Source: Brevipalpus yothersi (Eukaryota > Arthropoda > Arachnida > Trombidiformes > Tenuipalpidae). From it: 64,000 bases of DNA. The translations under genes and the position numbers were made by a program. Shown one piece after another: positions 35,989-48,797 of the stretch. Position 1 is the stretch's first letter, and every line of letters starts with the position of its first letter. Where the stretch lies: contig QZCP01000050.1 of NCBI GenBank assembly GCA_003956705.1, positions 62,001 to 126,000 of the forward strand, written 5' to 3'. The notes beneath the pieces are model-generated. The model did no database searches. It was not told the origin of the DNA and worked only from the letters and a program-made list of their open reading frames with translations.

Positions 35989-38699
35989 ATGCAATATACA
36001 TTTATTTTATTTATTTTTGTTTTTATAATATCAGCATTAGATGTTGAGTGCTCGAGAAAATCAGCTCGTCTACACATTAGCGGTGAACATTTGTCGCGAA
36101 TGATTTCACACACCGAAAGCAAAGTCACGTTCAGATGTGTTGCTTTGCCAAATTCGGCCGCTGTTGAATGGGTCTTGAATGGTCGACGAATTGAGCCTGA
36201 TGATCCCAGATTTTTGATTGAACACAACAAAATTACCATCAAACTTCCAGGAGAAAGTTCTCCTGAGTTGCCATATTCTTATCATTATGAGGACTCAAGT
36301 TATCGTTCACTTTTTGTGGAACGGTCCGAATCTTCTCATCTATTCGGTGTGATTCAGTGTAAAGCAAAACTTGGTCACCATACTTTACTTAGTGAGCCTG
36401 TCAAATTAATTGTTGCAATTATAAACGACTTTGTGCCTCAGAAGAATCTGACTGTCACGGTTTATGAGGGAAATACAGCCGTTATTCCTTGCAAACCGCC
36501 CCATAGTGTACCCATTGCATTCACTGAATTTATTGTGAATGATACTCTCATCAATAAATCCAAAGGTGAGTTTATTGGTAATGTTTCCTTCCTTCACTCA
36601 TTTATTAATCCTACCTTTCTTTCTTCACAGGCCGCTATTTGTTATTCGGATCGGGCAATCTTCATATTAGAAATGTGAAAATTTCAGACTCTGGATTTTA
36701 TCGCTGTATTGCCTTCAACCCCTTCTTGAATGAAAAGCGAAACGCTACTCGATATGTTGAGCTTAATGTTCAGCCAGTTCCTAGGCTATCCACTGATCGA
36801 AATTGGAATAATGTCAATCACGGTTTTGATAGAGATTCGGCTTCATCTGACTCGAATCTGAAGTTTTCGATAAAACCTCAGCCTTTCACACAAGTTGTAA
36901 TGGGTGCCAATGTCACTTTGGAATGTGTTACTGAGTCTACACAGCCAGCTAATATCAAGTGGTACAGGGTGGGACAGCCTTTACCAGAACATAATCAACC
37001 ACTATATGGTAATTTAGAGCTTTTTGAGCTGAAAGAAAACGACTCAGGGGAGTATGTTTGCGAAGCTTCGCTTGATGAAGATTCCAATAAAATAAGAGCT
37101 TCTACTATCTTGAATGTTCAAGTTGTGCCAAGAATCGTACGGAAACTTGAAAACCTCAAATTAGCGGAAGGAAACGAACTGTATCTCGAATGCAATGTTA
37201 AAGCCAATCCTAAGCCCAAGATTTCATGGTTCCTGAATGGAGAACCATTGAGAAACTCGAACTCTGGAAATGGAACGAAAATCGAAGACTCTGACAACAG
37301 TGTGCTTTATAATTCAGACCTCTCTTCGACAAACTTTTACCAATCAAAGTTGCGAATCTCTCATGCTCACTACCGTGATCATGCTGGTATATACCAATGT
37401 TTCGCCTCTAACGTTCTAGGATCAGCATCAACATCAGCTAGAATCAAATTTTCTGACTCTAGGCTCAACAATCAAGGGGCCAACTTTTCTGCGAAAGGCA
37501 AAAGAAACAAGAAGAGAGTTCAAGGAATCAAATTAGTCCCACCTTCCAGACCTCATGTTTCTCGCCATGATGAATCCTCAGTGATTATTAGATGGTCAGT
37601 ACCCCCGAATGATGGTCTGCCAATACAATTCTTCAAAATACAGTATTTCGAGTTAGATCAGGATGATAGCGACTGGCAAACAGTCGGGGACGATCTCGCA
37701 CCCAATACCGACTTTTATTTTGTCCCAAACCTCAGAGCCGGCTCTTCCTATAAATTTCGTATAGTTGCAGTTTATAGCAATAATGACAATCGTGATGGTC
37801 CTTCGTCGGAAAAATTCACTCTTCTGAAAAATCCATCAATTCAGAGACCTTTATCAGCTCCCAGAATTATTCATGCGGTACCCGAGAGTCCGTCCTCTAT
37901 TCGTCTTTCCTGGACATATGATGATGTTAGCGACAATCCAACGAGAGGATTCATAATTTTCTATCGGGCCGTTTCCTATGCTGGAGACTACTCACTTGTA
38001 GCTGTCCCAGACTCTTCGAGCAATTCTCATTCTGTGACAAATTTATCGTCATCTACAGCCTACGAATTTAAAATGCAATCATTCAACGACGCTGGAGTTT
38101 CAGAATTCTCTAGTATAATTCAGAATAAAACTGATCCAAATCCTGACCAAACTGTCAGGGAAAATGAACGAGGGTCAAGTGAGGACAAGCCTCACTATCC
38201 TAACCCTATCCCACAGGATAGCGAATATAAGTTGTACCTCATCGTTGCTCTTGGAGTCTCCTTATCTCTGCTAGTTCTAATACTATGCAGCGGATTGGAG
38301 TATTACAGAAGCAAAAAAGAAGCATGTGAAAAGCCTCGAGCCAAGCCTCACACAAGTATAATTGTAAATGCTGGATCTTTTCGTAAGGAGAACGAATCAT
38401 CGCCCACAAAATCGAATGGATATTTGAGAAGTACTCATGAATCTCATGCCTATCCAACCATTAATGTGAATACTTCTGTCCACAATGTTCCTATTTTAAT
38501 CATGGAAGGCTCCTTCTACAGTCGGGTTTCTCAGGAACACTCACTTTCCGCTGCCAATTGTAAACCAAGAGCAGGTAGATCTCTCGAGTGTCTATCACAT
38601 TCGAAACGATCGCACACTCTCAACACTTTTGAAAAAGGAACAGCAAGCCATCAAGTGAGCTCTTGGAAGAGTTGTAACTTTTGGGAGACCTCAGTTTAA
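35989..38699 (+). CDS. Ihog/Boi-like Hedgehog co-receptor (Ig and FN3 receptor)
   Basis: Type I membrane protein of 881 residues from two exons, 35989-36565 and 36631-38699, joined inside a Gly codon. ATG 35989 opens a signal peptide (YTFILFIFVFIISALDV). Four Ig-like domains follow, with Cys pairs and DSGFYRC / DSGEYVC / DHAGIYQC strands. Then come two FN3 domains: the first has PIQFFKIQYFEL and FRIVAVYSNNDN, the second ends in AYEFKMQSFNDAGVSEFS. A membrane helix lies at about residues 727-750 (LYLIVALGVSLSLLVLILC), followed by a cytoplasmic tail of about 130 residues. Ig(4)-FN3(2)-TM is the Drosophila Ihog/Boi architecture; vertebrate CDON/BOC have three FN3. By analogy it binds Hedgehog through the first FN3 and pairs with Patched at the cell surface. 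The tail has no domain I recognise. Confidence 0.9.
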
Positions 38700-39228
38700 C
38701 AATTAAGTGTCAACCATAAATCTCCATGTGCCTTTCGTATATGATTACTTAAATTATTGATCTAATCTCTTCTCCTCTATCTTTCCTTCCTTAAATTTAT
38801 TTATTTATTCAGTCCAAGACTAATGCGATCTTTTCATTTTACCTTATTCTAATCATTGACAGTAAATAATCATCAATTCTTCTCTTGAAAGTAGAGGGTG
38901 AATTAATGTCGGAAATTTAATTCGATAATTCGAATGATCTAAGAAACAGATTGAACAAACAAGATGGTAATCCAAAAAATATACAATCGGCATCAGGTAT
39001 GGGCCAGAAGAAGACAGGTCTGGTAAAAGATTCTTCTTCAAGACGGATTCTGTACCATCGACCGATGAGTCTTCCATAAAGGAAAGTATCAAAGAGAGCT
39101 TACTGAATGAGAGCTCTACGTTGAGTGCTTATCTTGATAAAGTAGGTTAACTCAACGTCTTTAAAATCAATCTCTATGCTTCGTCCAATGGAAATTTTTC
39201 AGAGATAGAAGTAAAACGATCTGTCGAA
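38700..39228. other. Intergenic, convergent Ihog-like and CLASP 3' ends
   Basis: About 530 bases. It includes a TTTATTTATTTATT stretch near 38795-38810, which read on the minus strand supplies overlapping AATAAA signals that could serve CLASP. No coding segment recognised. Confidence 0.4.
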
Positions 39229-42200
39229 TCAAATAGTTAGAATCATGGGAGAAGAAGGGGAGTTACATTCACTAGAATGCTGGCTTTTAGCTCGATCTAT
39301 GTATAATTTAAGGAGCTTCATTTTGCTGCCATCAAGCCCAGTGAGATATGGTTTCAATTTATCACCAACACGATTATGAATAGTGACCATTGTGAAAACA
39401 GCAGCCTTACGGACAGCGCTCTCCGGATTGTCATAAGCCTGTAAGCAAGAGAGTCAACGTGAGTTTTTGAGGTAAACGAAAAAAGGGAACGAATCATCGG
39501 AATCTGTCCAACATCAAGACGCGTGTAGTGGGCTCACCTGGATCAGAGGAGGCATCATATCTGAAAGTAATCCCTCAATTTTCTCCTCACTTTGTCGCTC
39601 GATTATCTAAAAATTAGTGGAAATTGGTGGAAACAATCGAAAAAGTTACAATGATGTAGCGGAAAATGACTTCAAACTTACTTTGGATAACATTTTGATA
39701 GCTGCTTGATTCATGGGGAGCTCACCGAGGAGAATTACACATCGTAGAACTCTGAGACATGGTTCTAATGGTAATATATTAGCGACTGAAGCAGCGGCTG
39801 ACTCACCAGCTCGTTGCACTTCTTTTTCTTTGTCTTTGCTCGCTTCGAGCATTTTTAGTATGATGAGCTCAATATAGTCCGTGAACCGATCAGGATGGGC
39901 CTGGATGAATTCACGTAGGGCTCGATAGGATAAAGCTCTAATGCTGCTAGTCTCACCAGAACTCGTTTTATCGAGGATGATCTTGAGAGCTTCCTTAAAA
40001 TGTTTGTCCCAATCAATTGACTGATCTTTCAACATCGCTATGAGCTCTTGAAGAGCTTCTTTCTGAACTTCAACATCTTTGGAGCTTGTAAGAGATTCAT
40101 TCAGAATGAGAGAGATGAACTCTAGAGAATTCTTTTCATTGTAATCTGGTATGCGACTTGTCGAGTTGAATTCAGGAGATGAGGATTTACCCTTGGAGTG
40201 AATCGGTGAGGAACTTGGTGATGCTGCATTGTTTGTCCGAACATTTGCATCAATTTGACTGATCCCAGAGTCTTTGGAAGCTGAGGAAATCTCTCGACCT
40301 TGTAAAGAAGATCTGGCTAGAAGTTCATCTTCATTTTTCGAAGCTTTCTCTGGATCAGACAGATTTGGAGCAGTCGAATCAGGATCTGTTTCGAATTTAT
40401 ATTTTTGGATTTCATCAGTTGTTTGCTTGAGAGAGCTGAAGACATCATCTGAGTGACCATTTTTAGAACTTTCTTGATTTTCGAGATTCTCCGAGCTATG
40501 ATCTGTTTGATTCTGTACCTCCAAAACCTTGGTGAGACTAGTGTTGTTTATAAAAGAGAGACCTGATATTGATATTCGTGATGGTGTTTCAGAAGTAGAT
40601 GCAATAGAATTGGTTGATAGATTTTTTCGTTCTCGGTTAATAATTTGAAAAGCTGTGTCTTGGAATGGGACTTTGGGCAAGACGTTCACAATAGATAAGA
40701 ATTCAGATTGATTCAAATTGAAAAGATTGATTAGCACTTCCGAGGAAACTTTACGTAAATCTTGGCTTTTAGGGTCAGCAGTCCAAGCGATTATTTTCCG
40801 AAAAGCAAGATCAAGCTCATTATCAGAATTGGATGTCCAGTCACCCAATTCCATGTTACTGAGAAGGGTATTAGAATATTGCAGAGCATGTAAAGTTGAC
40901 TTTAGAGGTGGCTTCGAGGTGGGATCACTTAGGAAACGGATTATCACACTCAGTTGATTAGGGAATGGAAAGAGCTCGCGTATAAGTTCCAATGTTTCAT
41001 TGATCCTAGATTGAATTGAGTAGAGTGTATCCTGTCCAATCTTCAAGAATAACTTTATCAACAGTTTTGGCAGCCAATCCCCTAGTAGATCCTTATAAGC
41101 TACGATGAGCTCATTCAGAATCTCGAGAAACAGTGTAAAGGTCTTCAAGATATTGTGTGAGAAACAGAAATAGAAAAAAGACCAGAATTAGAATAAATTT
41201 AGGTAAAGTTTTCATGGAAAAGAAGATGGAATGATTTCTAGAAAAGACTTGGATGACTTAAACTCATGAGTTTTCAATTTTCAGGAAGCCTTGAAAGAAA
41301 GGCCTCGCACCCAAAGTGAATGAATGAATGGCAAATGTTCATACCTTGGTATGTGGATCCGATAGCATTTTGGTGAATATTTCTGTGATACGTTTCAATT
41401 CATAGATATGTAAAGTTCGGTTTGAATGACGAAGAAGAGACTGGAGAGCTAGCAAGCCATCTTTTCGATCAGACCAATGCGAACTTGAGAGTTTTCGCAG
41501 GATTTCATTGACATTCTGGCAGAAATATAGGGAGAAATTTTTGGATCAAAGAATGTTGTGATACTTAAGGGCATGTCTTGAATGTTGTAGGAACAAACCT
41601 CGATTGTTCTGCTAGCAAATGATCGATCTGAGCAAATACTTGAAGTTTCACTCTCATCTGACCGATCATCAAAGCTATATCTTTTGCTTTGGTTTGCAGT
41701 TTTGAGAGCAGTTGCCATCGCCACCTCAGCCTCTCGACTTTGTTGGAGAATTTTTTCAGTAGATAGGGCCTTAGAAATCGGAGGGGTGATATCACGTCCC
41801 GATGCTGCACTAAGCTTTCTGTGAGCAGAAGAATTGCTTGAAAGTCTATCGGATGCCGAATAACTGGTTGTGGATCGTGATGGACTGGTTTCACGGCTGT
41901 GGAGAGCGATACCGGATCTTCGTCTAGGAGCTCTGTTATGAGAATCGGTGGATGAATGACCCCGACTATTGGGGGAGGTTGATCTGCTCGTGGGTTGAGA
42001 TTGAGATACGCGCGAACGGGATCGGAGAACTTTTTCTGAGGAGGACGAAGGAAGGGTAGGCGTGATCATATTCGTCACTCTTCCGATACTTGATGTAGGG
42101 GTGCATCTCAAACCAGCTTTGATTGTACGGGAAGATGAGAGAAAATGATGCGAGAAATCGGTTAGAAAAAGAAGTTATACAAGACTAGATAATTGATGAG

Positions 42201-43889
42201 ATTCAGAATTGTCATTAGGAAGTGAATGAGGGAGGGTTCATGATATTCTCCTGGATCGGGAGATCAATTGAAGGTGCAAAATTGCAGGAAGAGTCATGAA
42301 TTGGATAATGATAAAAATGTAATTTGGCGTTCTTCTTCTGTTTGGTAAACAAAAACAATGCTCAATCAATTCTATTCTTGAAGCATTCTATCTCCTTTTC
42401 ATGTCAGTTCAAGGCGTAAAAGAGTGGAAATAAAGAAATTTCAAAAACTTACTGAGAGACATTTCTCCTGAGGCGAAATTTGATTTTGCATTTGCAACAG
42501 CAATCGCAGCCCGAGCTCTAGCACGTCTGGCTGCGCTAACGTCAATAGCACTCACGGCACGAATCGGTGTTTGAGTTGAAACTGAATCAAGGAAGTTGAA
42601 AGATGAATCAATTATAAAAACTAAAGTAAGTTAAAGATTAAAGACACTTACGGTTATCACGAGGAGATGAATATACAGGTATACCAGATCTATACCGGCT
42701 ATTCGAACTGGATGGAGGTCTATTGAGATTCTCGACAGAGTTGCTGGAGGGAACAGGATGATTTCGAATTGTCAAGTTCGAAGTGCACCTAGGGGTAAAT
42801 GGGGCTGCAGCTGAGTCACACTGGCTCAGAGAATTCGTGCTACTAGAATTACTCAAAGAGGGATGATCAGTGAAAAGAACACGTTGTTTGCTGGGATCCA
42901 AAGAACTGAGTAAGATTTGAGCCTGATCTTTGAAGTGTTCCGAGAATCCCCAGAATGCTTTGCGAGCATATTGTCGAGCCTCAGGACTGGCATCACTGAT
43001 TCCTTTCTTTATTGCTTCAGAAATAACTGGAGCTTGCTTTGCAAGAACTAGAGTTGGCCAAACTTGGACGATTAAATCTAGAAATTCGCAGCAGGCTTTG
43101 CGTATTTCTTTAGATTTCGAGTTGAGACCATTAGCAACGATTGGTATCAAACGTGGGGATCGTGTATGCTGCAAAATCAATCTGATACATACTAAGGCTG
43201 AGCTGGACACGACTTTGGCACTATTGGGTATCAAGTTCAGTAGAGTGGCGAGTAAAACTTCACAAAATCGGGCACATTTAACACCCAATTTTTCACTCAT
43301 GAAGGAAATGGTTATACATGCCTCTCGGACAACTTGTGATCGTAGATCTTTTACACTTTCTTGGAAGGGAAGTTCGAGTAGCTTCAATTGGTCCGAAATC
43401 TCTTTATAATCCATTATACCTGCTTCTAGAAGACCTCGGAAGTTCCTCAACGTTTCTATACGCCTTTGCCAGTCTATTTTTGAGTCAGACAGCACTGTAG
43501 TGAGATGTCTAATCTCTTGTTCTGCTTCCTTCAATGAGGGTAGATTGAGTTTAGGAGTATCCTCGAAGGCTTTAAGGAAAACTTCCTCATCAACGGCACC
43601 TGCATTTGTAGAATCTAGGAAAAAATGGAATAACAAAGAGGTGAAAGAACAAATATTAGAGAGATGCTGATGAGGATGATGATGATCGAGTAATGATACA
43701 GTTTCTGGATAAACTATGAATTATGTGGTCGCTTCATGGTTTCATCTACTTACTCTGTGGAGTTTTTGGCGTTAATGTCATTCGTTTCGGAGGTAGAGCA
43801 TTCCTCAAGTGATTATTCTGTAATATGGCCGAGAAATATTTGTCAGCAATCGAAAAGGAGAGAGTTGGAATAAGACTTACATGATCCAT
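39229..43889 (-). CDS. CLASP microtubule plus-end protein (Mast/Orbit family)
   Basis: Microtubule-stabilising protein acting at plus ends, kinetochores and the cortex. Exons: 43889-43881, 43817-43754, 43614-42652, 42581-42453, 42116-41599, 41515-41345, 41142-39682, 39606-39538, 39438-39229; 1197 residues, all in phase. After NAGAVDEEVFLKAFED comes TOG2, with DLRSQVVREACITISF and LNLIPNSAKVV nearly identical to human CLASP. Then a Ser/Arg-rich basic linker, TOG3 (SSHWSDRKDGLLALQSLL), a second Ser-rich linker, and the C-terminal CLIP-interacting helical domain (from about YNEKNSLEFISLIL to SKMKLLKLYIDRA). Two SxIP-type EB1-binding motifs are visible: SGIP near residues 334-337 and SRIP near 947-950. 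The N-terminal TOG1 of long CLASPs is absent; the chain begins MDH from a 9-base coding exon, like the short vertebrate isoforms. No TOG1 exon was found up to the ADAM gene. Confidence 0.94.
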
Positions 43890-45614
43890 TATGAATGTGA
43901 GTGAACAAGGATTATAGCTATCAAATTTGAGTCAAAATGAGAACTGTTACAGTCTTAACGTGATACTGGAAGAGCTTTCGGTTACTAGACTTGGTATCTT
44001 GAAAATGCGTTCACAGAAATGGTGTTAAATCAGTGGTGAAAGTTCGAAAAGGTGAATTTTATGCAAAAACACGGAGAAGATTCAAGCAACGATAACGATG
44101 ACACAAGAACAGAAAAAGGTCTATTCAAAAGAACTTGACCGTATATTGGTCGCTTGCTCTCACGTAGATGAATGTCGCACCTTAAATGCCCACAGTCAAG
44201 AGATTATGGGGTTAAATTTCAAGTAAAAAATGGTCGAATATCATATCTTTCTTCCTCTCTTTCAAAGGGTCGATGAGCAGTCACAGGAAAACTTAACCGT
44301 CAATGCATCCGTTTTCACTTTAAGTTACATTCAATAGATTGTATTTTCAAGCAGATTTGATTATCTTACAGCTCTTTAAACCATCAACTTCACATAGTCA
44401 TCAGAAAATCAGATCATTCACAAATAATGGCATTCCGAGCCACACCAAAGAGGTGAGGAAGAAGTTTTTTTACCAACTGTTATCATGAATGACAACCTCG
44501 GAGCATCATTTGAATTGGATTGAATTTCGAAGAGAAACAAGAGTGACTCATATTCAACGGATATCGATCTAGGATTGATATCGCTTCAGCCACACTCACC
44601 ACCGTTTAGTGACTAATCTGTGACACTCACTTAAACTTACACCGTTCTTGTGCTAATGCCGTTAACTAATATCAGTTAATTCACTTACACAAGTTTCAAG
44701 TAAATTAACTGACAATTGTGAGAAATGAGGATATATCATGGTTCAGGATTGATCAAATCAAGTGGAATAGGAGGTTTTTCATTTTGCTACTAGTCTATAG
44801 TTGGGAATTTCTCACTTCATAATACCACATTTGATTTGCCTCGATCGGATGGAAGTGAAAACAAATAGAGAGAAAAAAAAGTCGGTAACGATGCAAATTT
44901 TTTCACATTTGCCTTTCTTTCCATCAAAACATTGAAACAATGTGACTATTGTGATATTTAAAAAGACGTTCCACAAACTTCTCTATGAGCATCTCTCAGA
45001 GACCCCCTAGGAGGTCAGTTTTCATGGCATCGAAGTCCACTCGCAGCAAGTAACGAAAAATGAAGCTTGATAGACATCACACAGTTTTTCTGTAAAATTT
45101 TTCTATATTCAATAAAGTTGGAAAACACAGAATCTAAAATTTGAAACAATTTTCCGATAATAATAAGTATTGAAAAAGTCAAGATGAGGGTAAGATAATC
45201 CATAATGAGTATAAATATATCAGGATGATAGATTTGGTGTAAAATTTATCAAACTTGTAAATTGAGCAGAGATATGAAATTAAACTTCGAAGATGGATGA
45301 TGGTTTCTTGATGAAAAATGCATCGAAAATTTTGAAGAAAATGAAATTTCAAGTTTTTAGCATGAGATCAAGCGTTAAAAGCTACTATTTTAAATGCTAT
45401 ACTGGAAACCGGAGGGAATTCAAATCATTTATGAATATTTCCAACACTATTCGAAGCAAAAGCGTTTCGAAAAGGCAAAAATTCATCCAAGAATATGAGG
45501 GATCATGATGAGCAAGTCATAAATTCGATAAGGCAATAAGGCTCGATGTGAAAAATACTAACATAAATGATTTTCTTTGAAAAATTAATGAGTACTCTTC
45601 AGGTAAGGATTGGG
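43890..45614. other. Region between CLASP start and ADAM stop
   Basis: About 1.7 kb, presumed promoter and 5' UTR of CLASP and 3' UTR of the ADAM gene. No TOG-like or other recognisable coding segment on either strand. Confidence 0.4.
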
Positions 45615-48600
45615 TCAACTGCCAGTCAAGGGATGGGTGAAATCTTCAGATGGACTATCTGATGATGATATATCACCATCTCTGATCAGCGGGGGTTTCG
45701 GAGGGGGAATCTTTGGTCTTGAGGACGATCTTGTGCTAGATGATCGGGATATTGAAGAGTTTCTAGCTCTCCTAGCTCCGTCAGTTAATAATGATGAGCT
45801 AGCTTGTTGCGAATGCGACGTAGAGTGAGCAGCTCGTGATGGTACTGGTGGTGGAGGTGCAGGACGAGCTGGGACAATTTTGACTGGTTGTGCTCGATCA
45901 AGCGTGGATTGCGGATGATTATCAGATGGGACTGATTTATCGGGTAGCGTTATAGTTTGATCATGATTTGACCATTGATTATCACCCTGTGGTAGAGGGC
46001 TAGAAATTTGCAGAGATTTTAAATTAAGGTTCGCGGTGTTGAGATGTTGGCCTTTGCTTCGATTCCTTTGCTTAGCTCTGGACTTGATGGTACTTTTTCG
46101 ACCTCGTAGAATCCACCAAATTTTTATGTTTGAATGGAAATAGTAGATGATGAATGCAGCAAAGAATGTGAGTGGTAAAATACATAGGAAAATTATATAC
46201 AATGCCAAAGTGAGGTAGTAAAGATGGGGTAAAGGCTGTTCACAGTCTGGACCAGCGTATCCATCGAAGCAGTGGCAAACACCCAGGTTATCACATAAAC
46301 CATTTCCACTACAATCATTGGAACAAGCTTTGACGGATTTGAGGTTTTCCACAGAAGTACATCTTTGATTCAGACACATCTTATTTTCACCACATTTTGC
46401 ACCATTCGGGGCCAAGCCTGGGTCCATGACATCTAGTCCCAAATCGATTAGAGCGGTTCGACAAACATCGTTACGCAATGGGAGCTCAATTTTGTGCATC
46501 TCTGCTGCAGATTCAGAGCCAAACTCGAGCTTTTCATTTAAGTGGAGGCAGTGCAAAAGACCACAATAGACATCTTCCGGTCTACACGCAACATATGTGC
46601 CATTTAATCGATGTTTGCCACAATTACCTCCAGGTTTTCCTGATGCGTTTTGTCTGAAACATTCTGGAACTGCTTTACGACCTGTTGGACCCCAAAGTCG
46701 CTTACATTGAGAATCGTGTGTCTCACAAGAACCTTGGAAACAAAAGGCCTCAGAGCCTGCACAAGGCGAACCATCTTGAACATAGAGATTTTTTGGACAG
46801 TATTCTGATTCTCCATCACAATACTCGGCAAAATCACATTCACCAAAAGACCGACGACAAATCTGATGGTCTTCTTTCTTTATGAGAGAGCAAGTTTCCA
46901 AGTTACAACATTCTCCCATGGCACAAACAGCTCCTGGAGCCAACTTACAAGTGACTGCATTGCAACATGGATTATCACAGAATTTCACTTGTCCACAGTC
47001 ACACTCTTCACCTTCTTCCTTGAAACCATTACCGCAAACTGGACCGATAATTTTCCGTGGCTCATTCAACAAACAGTAATCCATCCCATGCTCAAGAGCA
47101 TGATTCAGATAGTCTATCGAACAGTTGGACCACTTGCTTGGACTAATGTGCCCGGAAGAGTCTGACATGATACATTTTTCACCCTGACCACAAGAGCAAT
47201 GATCTTTGTCGTTATCATGTTCCATACCGAAATTGTGACCCATTTCATGAGCTACAGTTGTTGCAACTAGACTAATAGTATCACTATGATCCGTGTTAAC
47301 TCCTCCTGAGTATTCATAGGTACAAATAGGGCCCTTGTAAGCTTTGCCTACGACCCCTCCCTTGAACGAACGTCCAGAGATGAGTTGACTATTATCATTT
47401 GGATGCTCACGGAGGAGTCTGGTATATCGATAACGTAGAAAATTTTTCAACATTATCTCAGGGTTATCTGACATCTCTGTCTCATCTTTATCAGACCAGA
47501 TGACCACACCAACGAGGGCAACAAAAATGTTCAATTGATTGAATAGCTAGAATAAAGGGATAAACTTGTTTAGCAAAAACGATGATATAATTATGAAAGT
47601 GTACCTACCCCATTGACTATATTTGCTATCTGCTGACTCTTTCTGATAACTAAATCCTTGTTCATCTTGCAATTGTTTTTGAACTGAGAGAATAAAAAAC
47701 TCAGGAAATGAAATTTCCAGGAGGAAATGCCTCTTTTCAGAGGTTAAAATATGATTACTCACCTCTGCATAATCGTTCACAAGAACCAGTTCAACATATC
47801 TAGTTTTTTCATTTATCCTATGAGGAGGATTTCGACCAGAATTTCTTTTCTGACGAGATAGAATTTCCACCGGAGAATGACTAGATTCAACACCTGTAGA
47901 CATTAAAATGAATGTGAAAAGAAAGATTGATTCAAGACAACAATGATCACGAAAACTTACCACACTTTGTTTCTACTCCATTTTTCAATTGACTTGATTT
48001 AAGAAGTAAATGTTTGGCAGTTTGGTCATCGAAATGTATGTGAAATACATCATTGGAATCACTGATCAACCCAGTTAATGAGTGATCATAGATGCTGAGA
48101 GCGAGAAAAGAGTGTGACCGATCGATTAAAGATCCATTGTAGTGGCAATGCTTCCTTCCCTGTTAGAATGATGAAAAATGAGATGAATCACCAAACGACG
48201 AGAGAATTCTTTTTGAGAAGCCTTCAGAGCTAAAAACTGAAAATTAATTCTAATTTTTTTTCAAAAGATTACCTGAATTTCATGCTTTCTTCTGATTAGC
48301 GGTAAACCGTTCTGATAGGTTCTTTCAAAATAGTGGTCAGGTGTTAAACCATTATTACTAGATACATTGGCTATGAGAGTTATGTTATCGTTGAGAATTT
48401 CAATGATGTTAACTGTAGAGCAAGGCAAAGTCTAGAAGAAGAAAAAGTTGTTCATTAGAGAGATCATCAAATGAAAATGATTAGTGTTTTAGTAGAAAAT
48501 TTTATCACTGCTACGTAATAACATTAGATCATAAAAGAGATGAGATAAGTAGTAAAAATGAAATGAAAATAAGAGAGAAAAGCTATTCACCTCCAATTGA

Positions 48601-48797
48601 GAGAAAGAGAGTGGTTGATATTCTTTTGTGAATAATTTGATTTCTATCTGATCGTGTGTCTTAAATTCGACAGGAGTTTTAGGTGCTCCATTATTAATTG
48701 ATCCAGCAATATGTGAATTGAAGAAGATGAAAGTGACCAGAATTGTAGTGAATAGATGTGAACACAATGGAATGAATTCTCGTGACACAAGAATCAT
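45615..48797 (-). CDS. ADAM metalloprotease, meltrin type (ADAM9/12/19/33 group)
   Basis: Membrane-bound sheddase, 900 residues. Exons: 48797-48591, 48431-48273, 48159-47961, 47893-47763, 47683-47609, 47546-45615. It has a signal peptide (LFTTILVTFIFF), a prodomain with a cysteine-switch residue in TKCG (about Cys 188), and a furin site RQKR (about 202-205). The catalytic domain begins RYVELVLVNDYAE and has the full zinc motif HEMGHNFGMEH (about 357-367), followed by the CIMSD Met-turn. Then come a disintegrin domain (about 426-506, ending ECDFAEYCDG), a cysteine-rich domain, and an EGF-like module (about 665-692). The membrane helix is at about 698-727, and the cytoplasmic tail is Pro-rich with SH3-type sites (PARPAPPPPVPSR, PKIPPPKPP). 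All catalytic residues are present, so it should be active. Most of the protein (residues 258-900) is in one large last exon. Confidence 0.95.

Noticed and set aside
42930..43409. Plus-strand frame of 159 codons inside CLASP
   Set aside because: It is the antisense shadow of the TOG2 exon, whose minus-strand translation is strongly conserved.
46604..47165. Several alternate frames over the ADAM exon
   Set aside because: Shadows of the Cys-rich metalloprotease exon; the main frame contains the zinc motif and the disintegrin domain.
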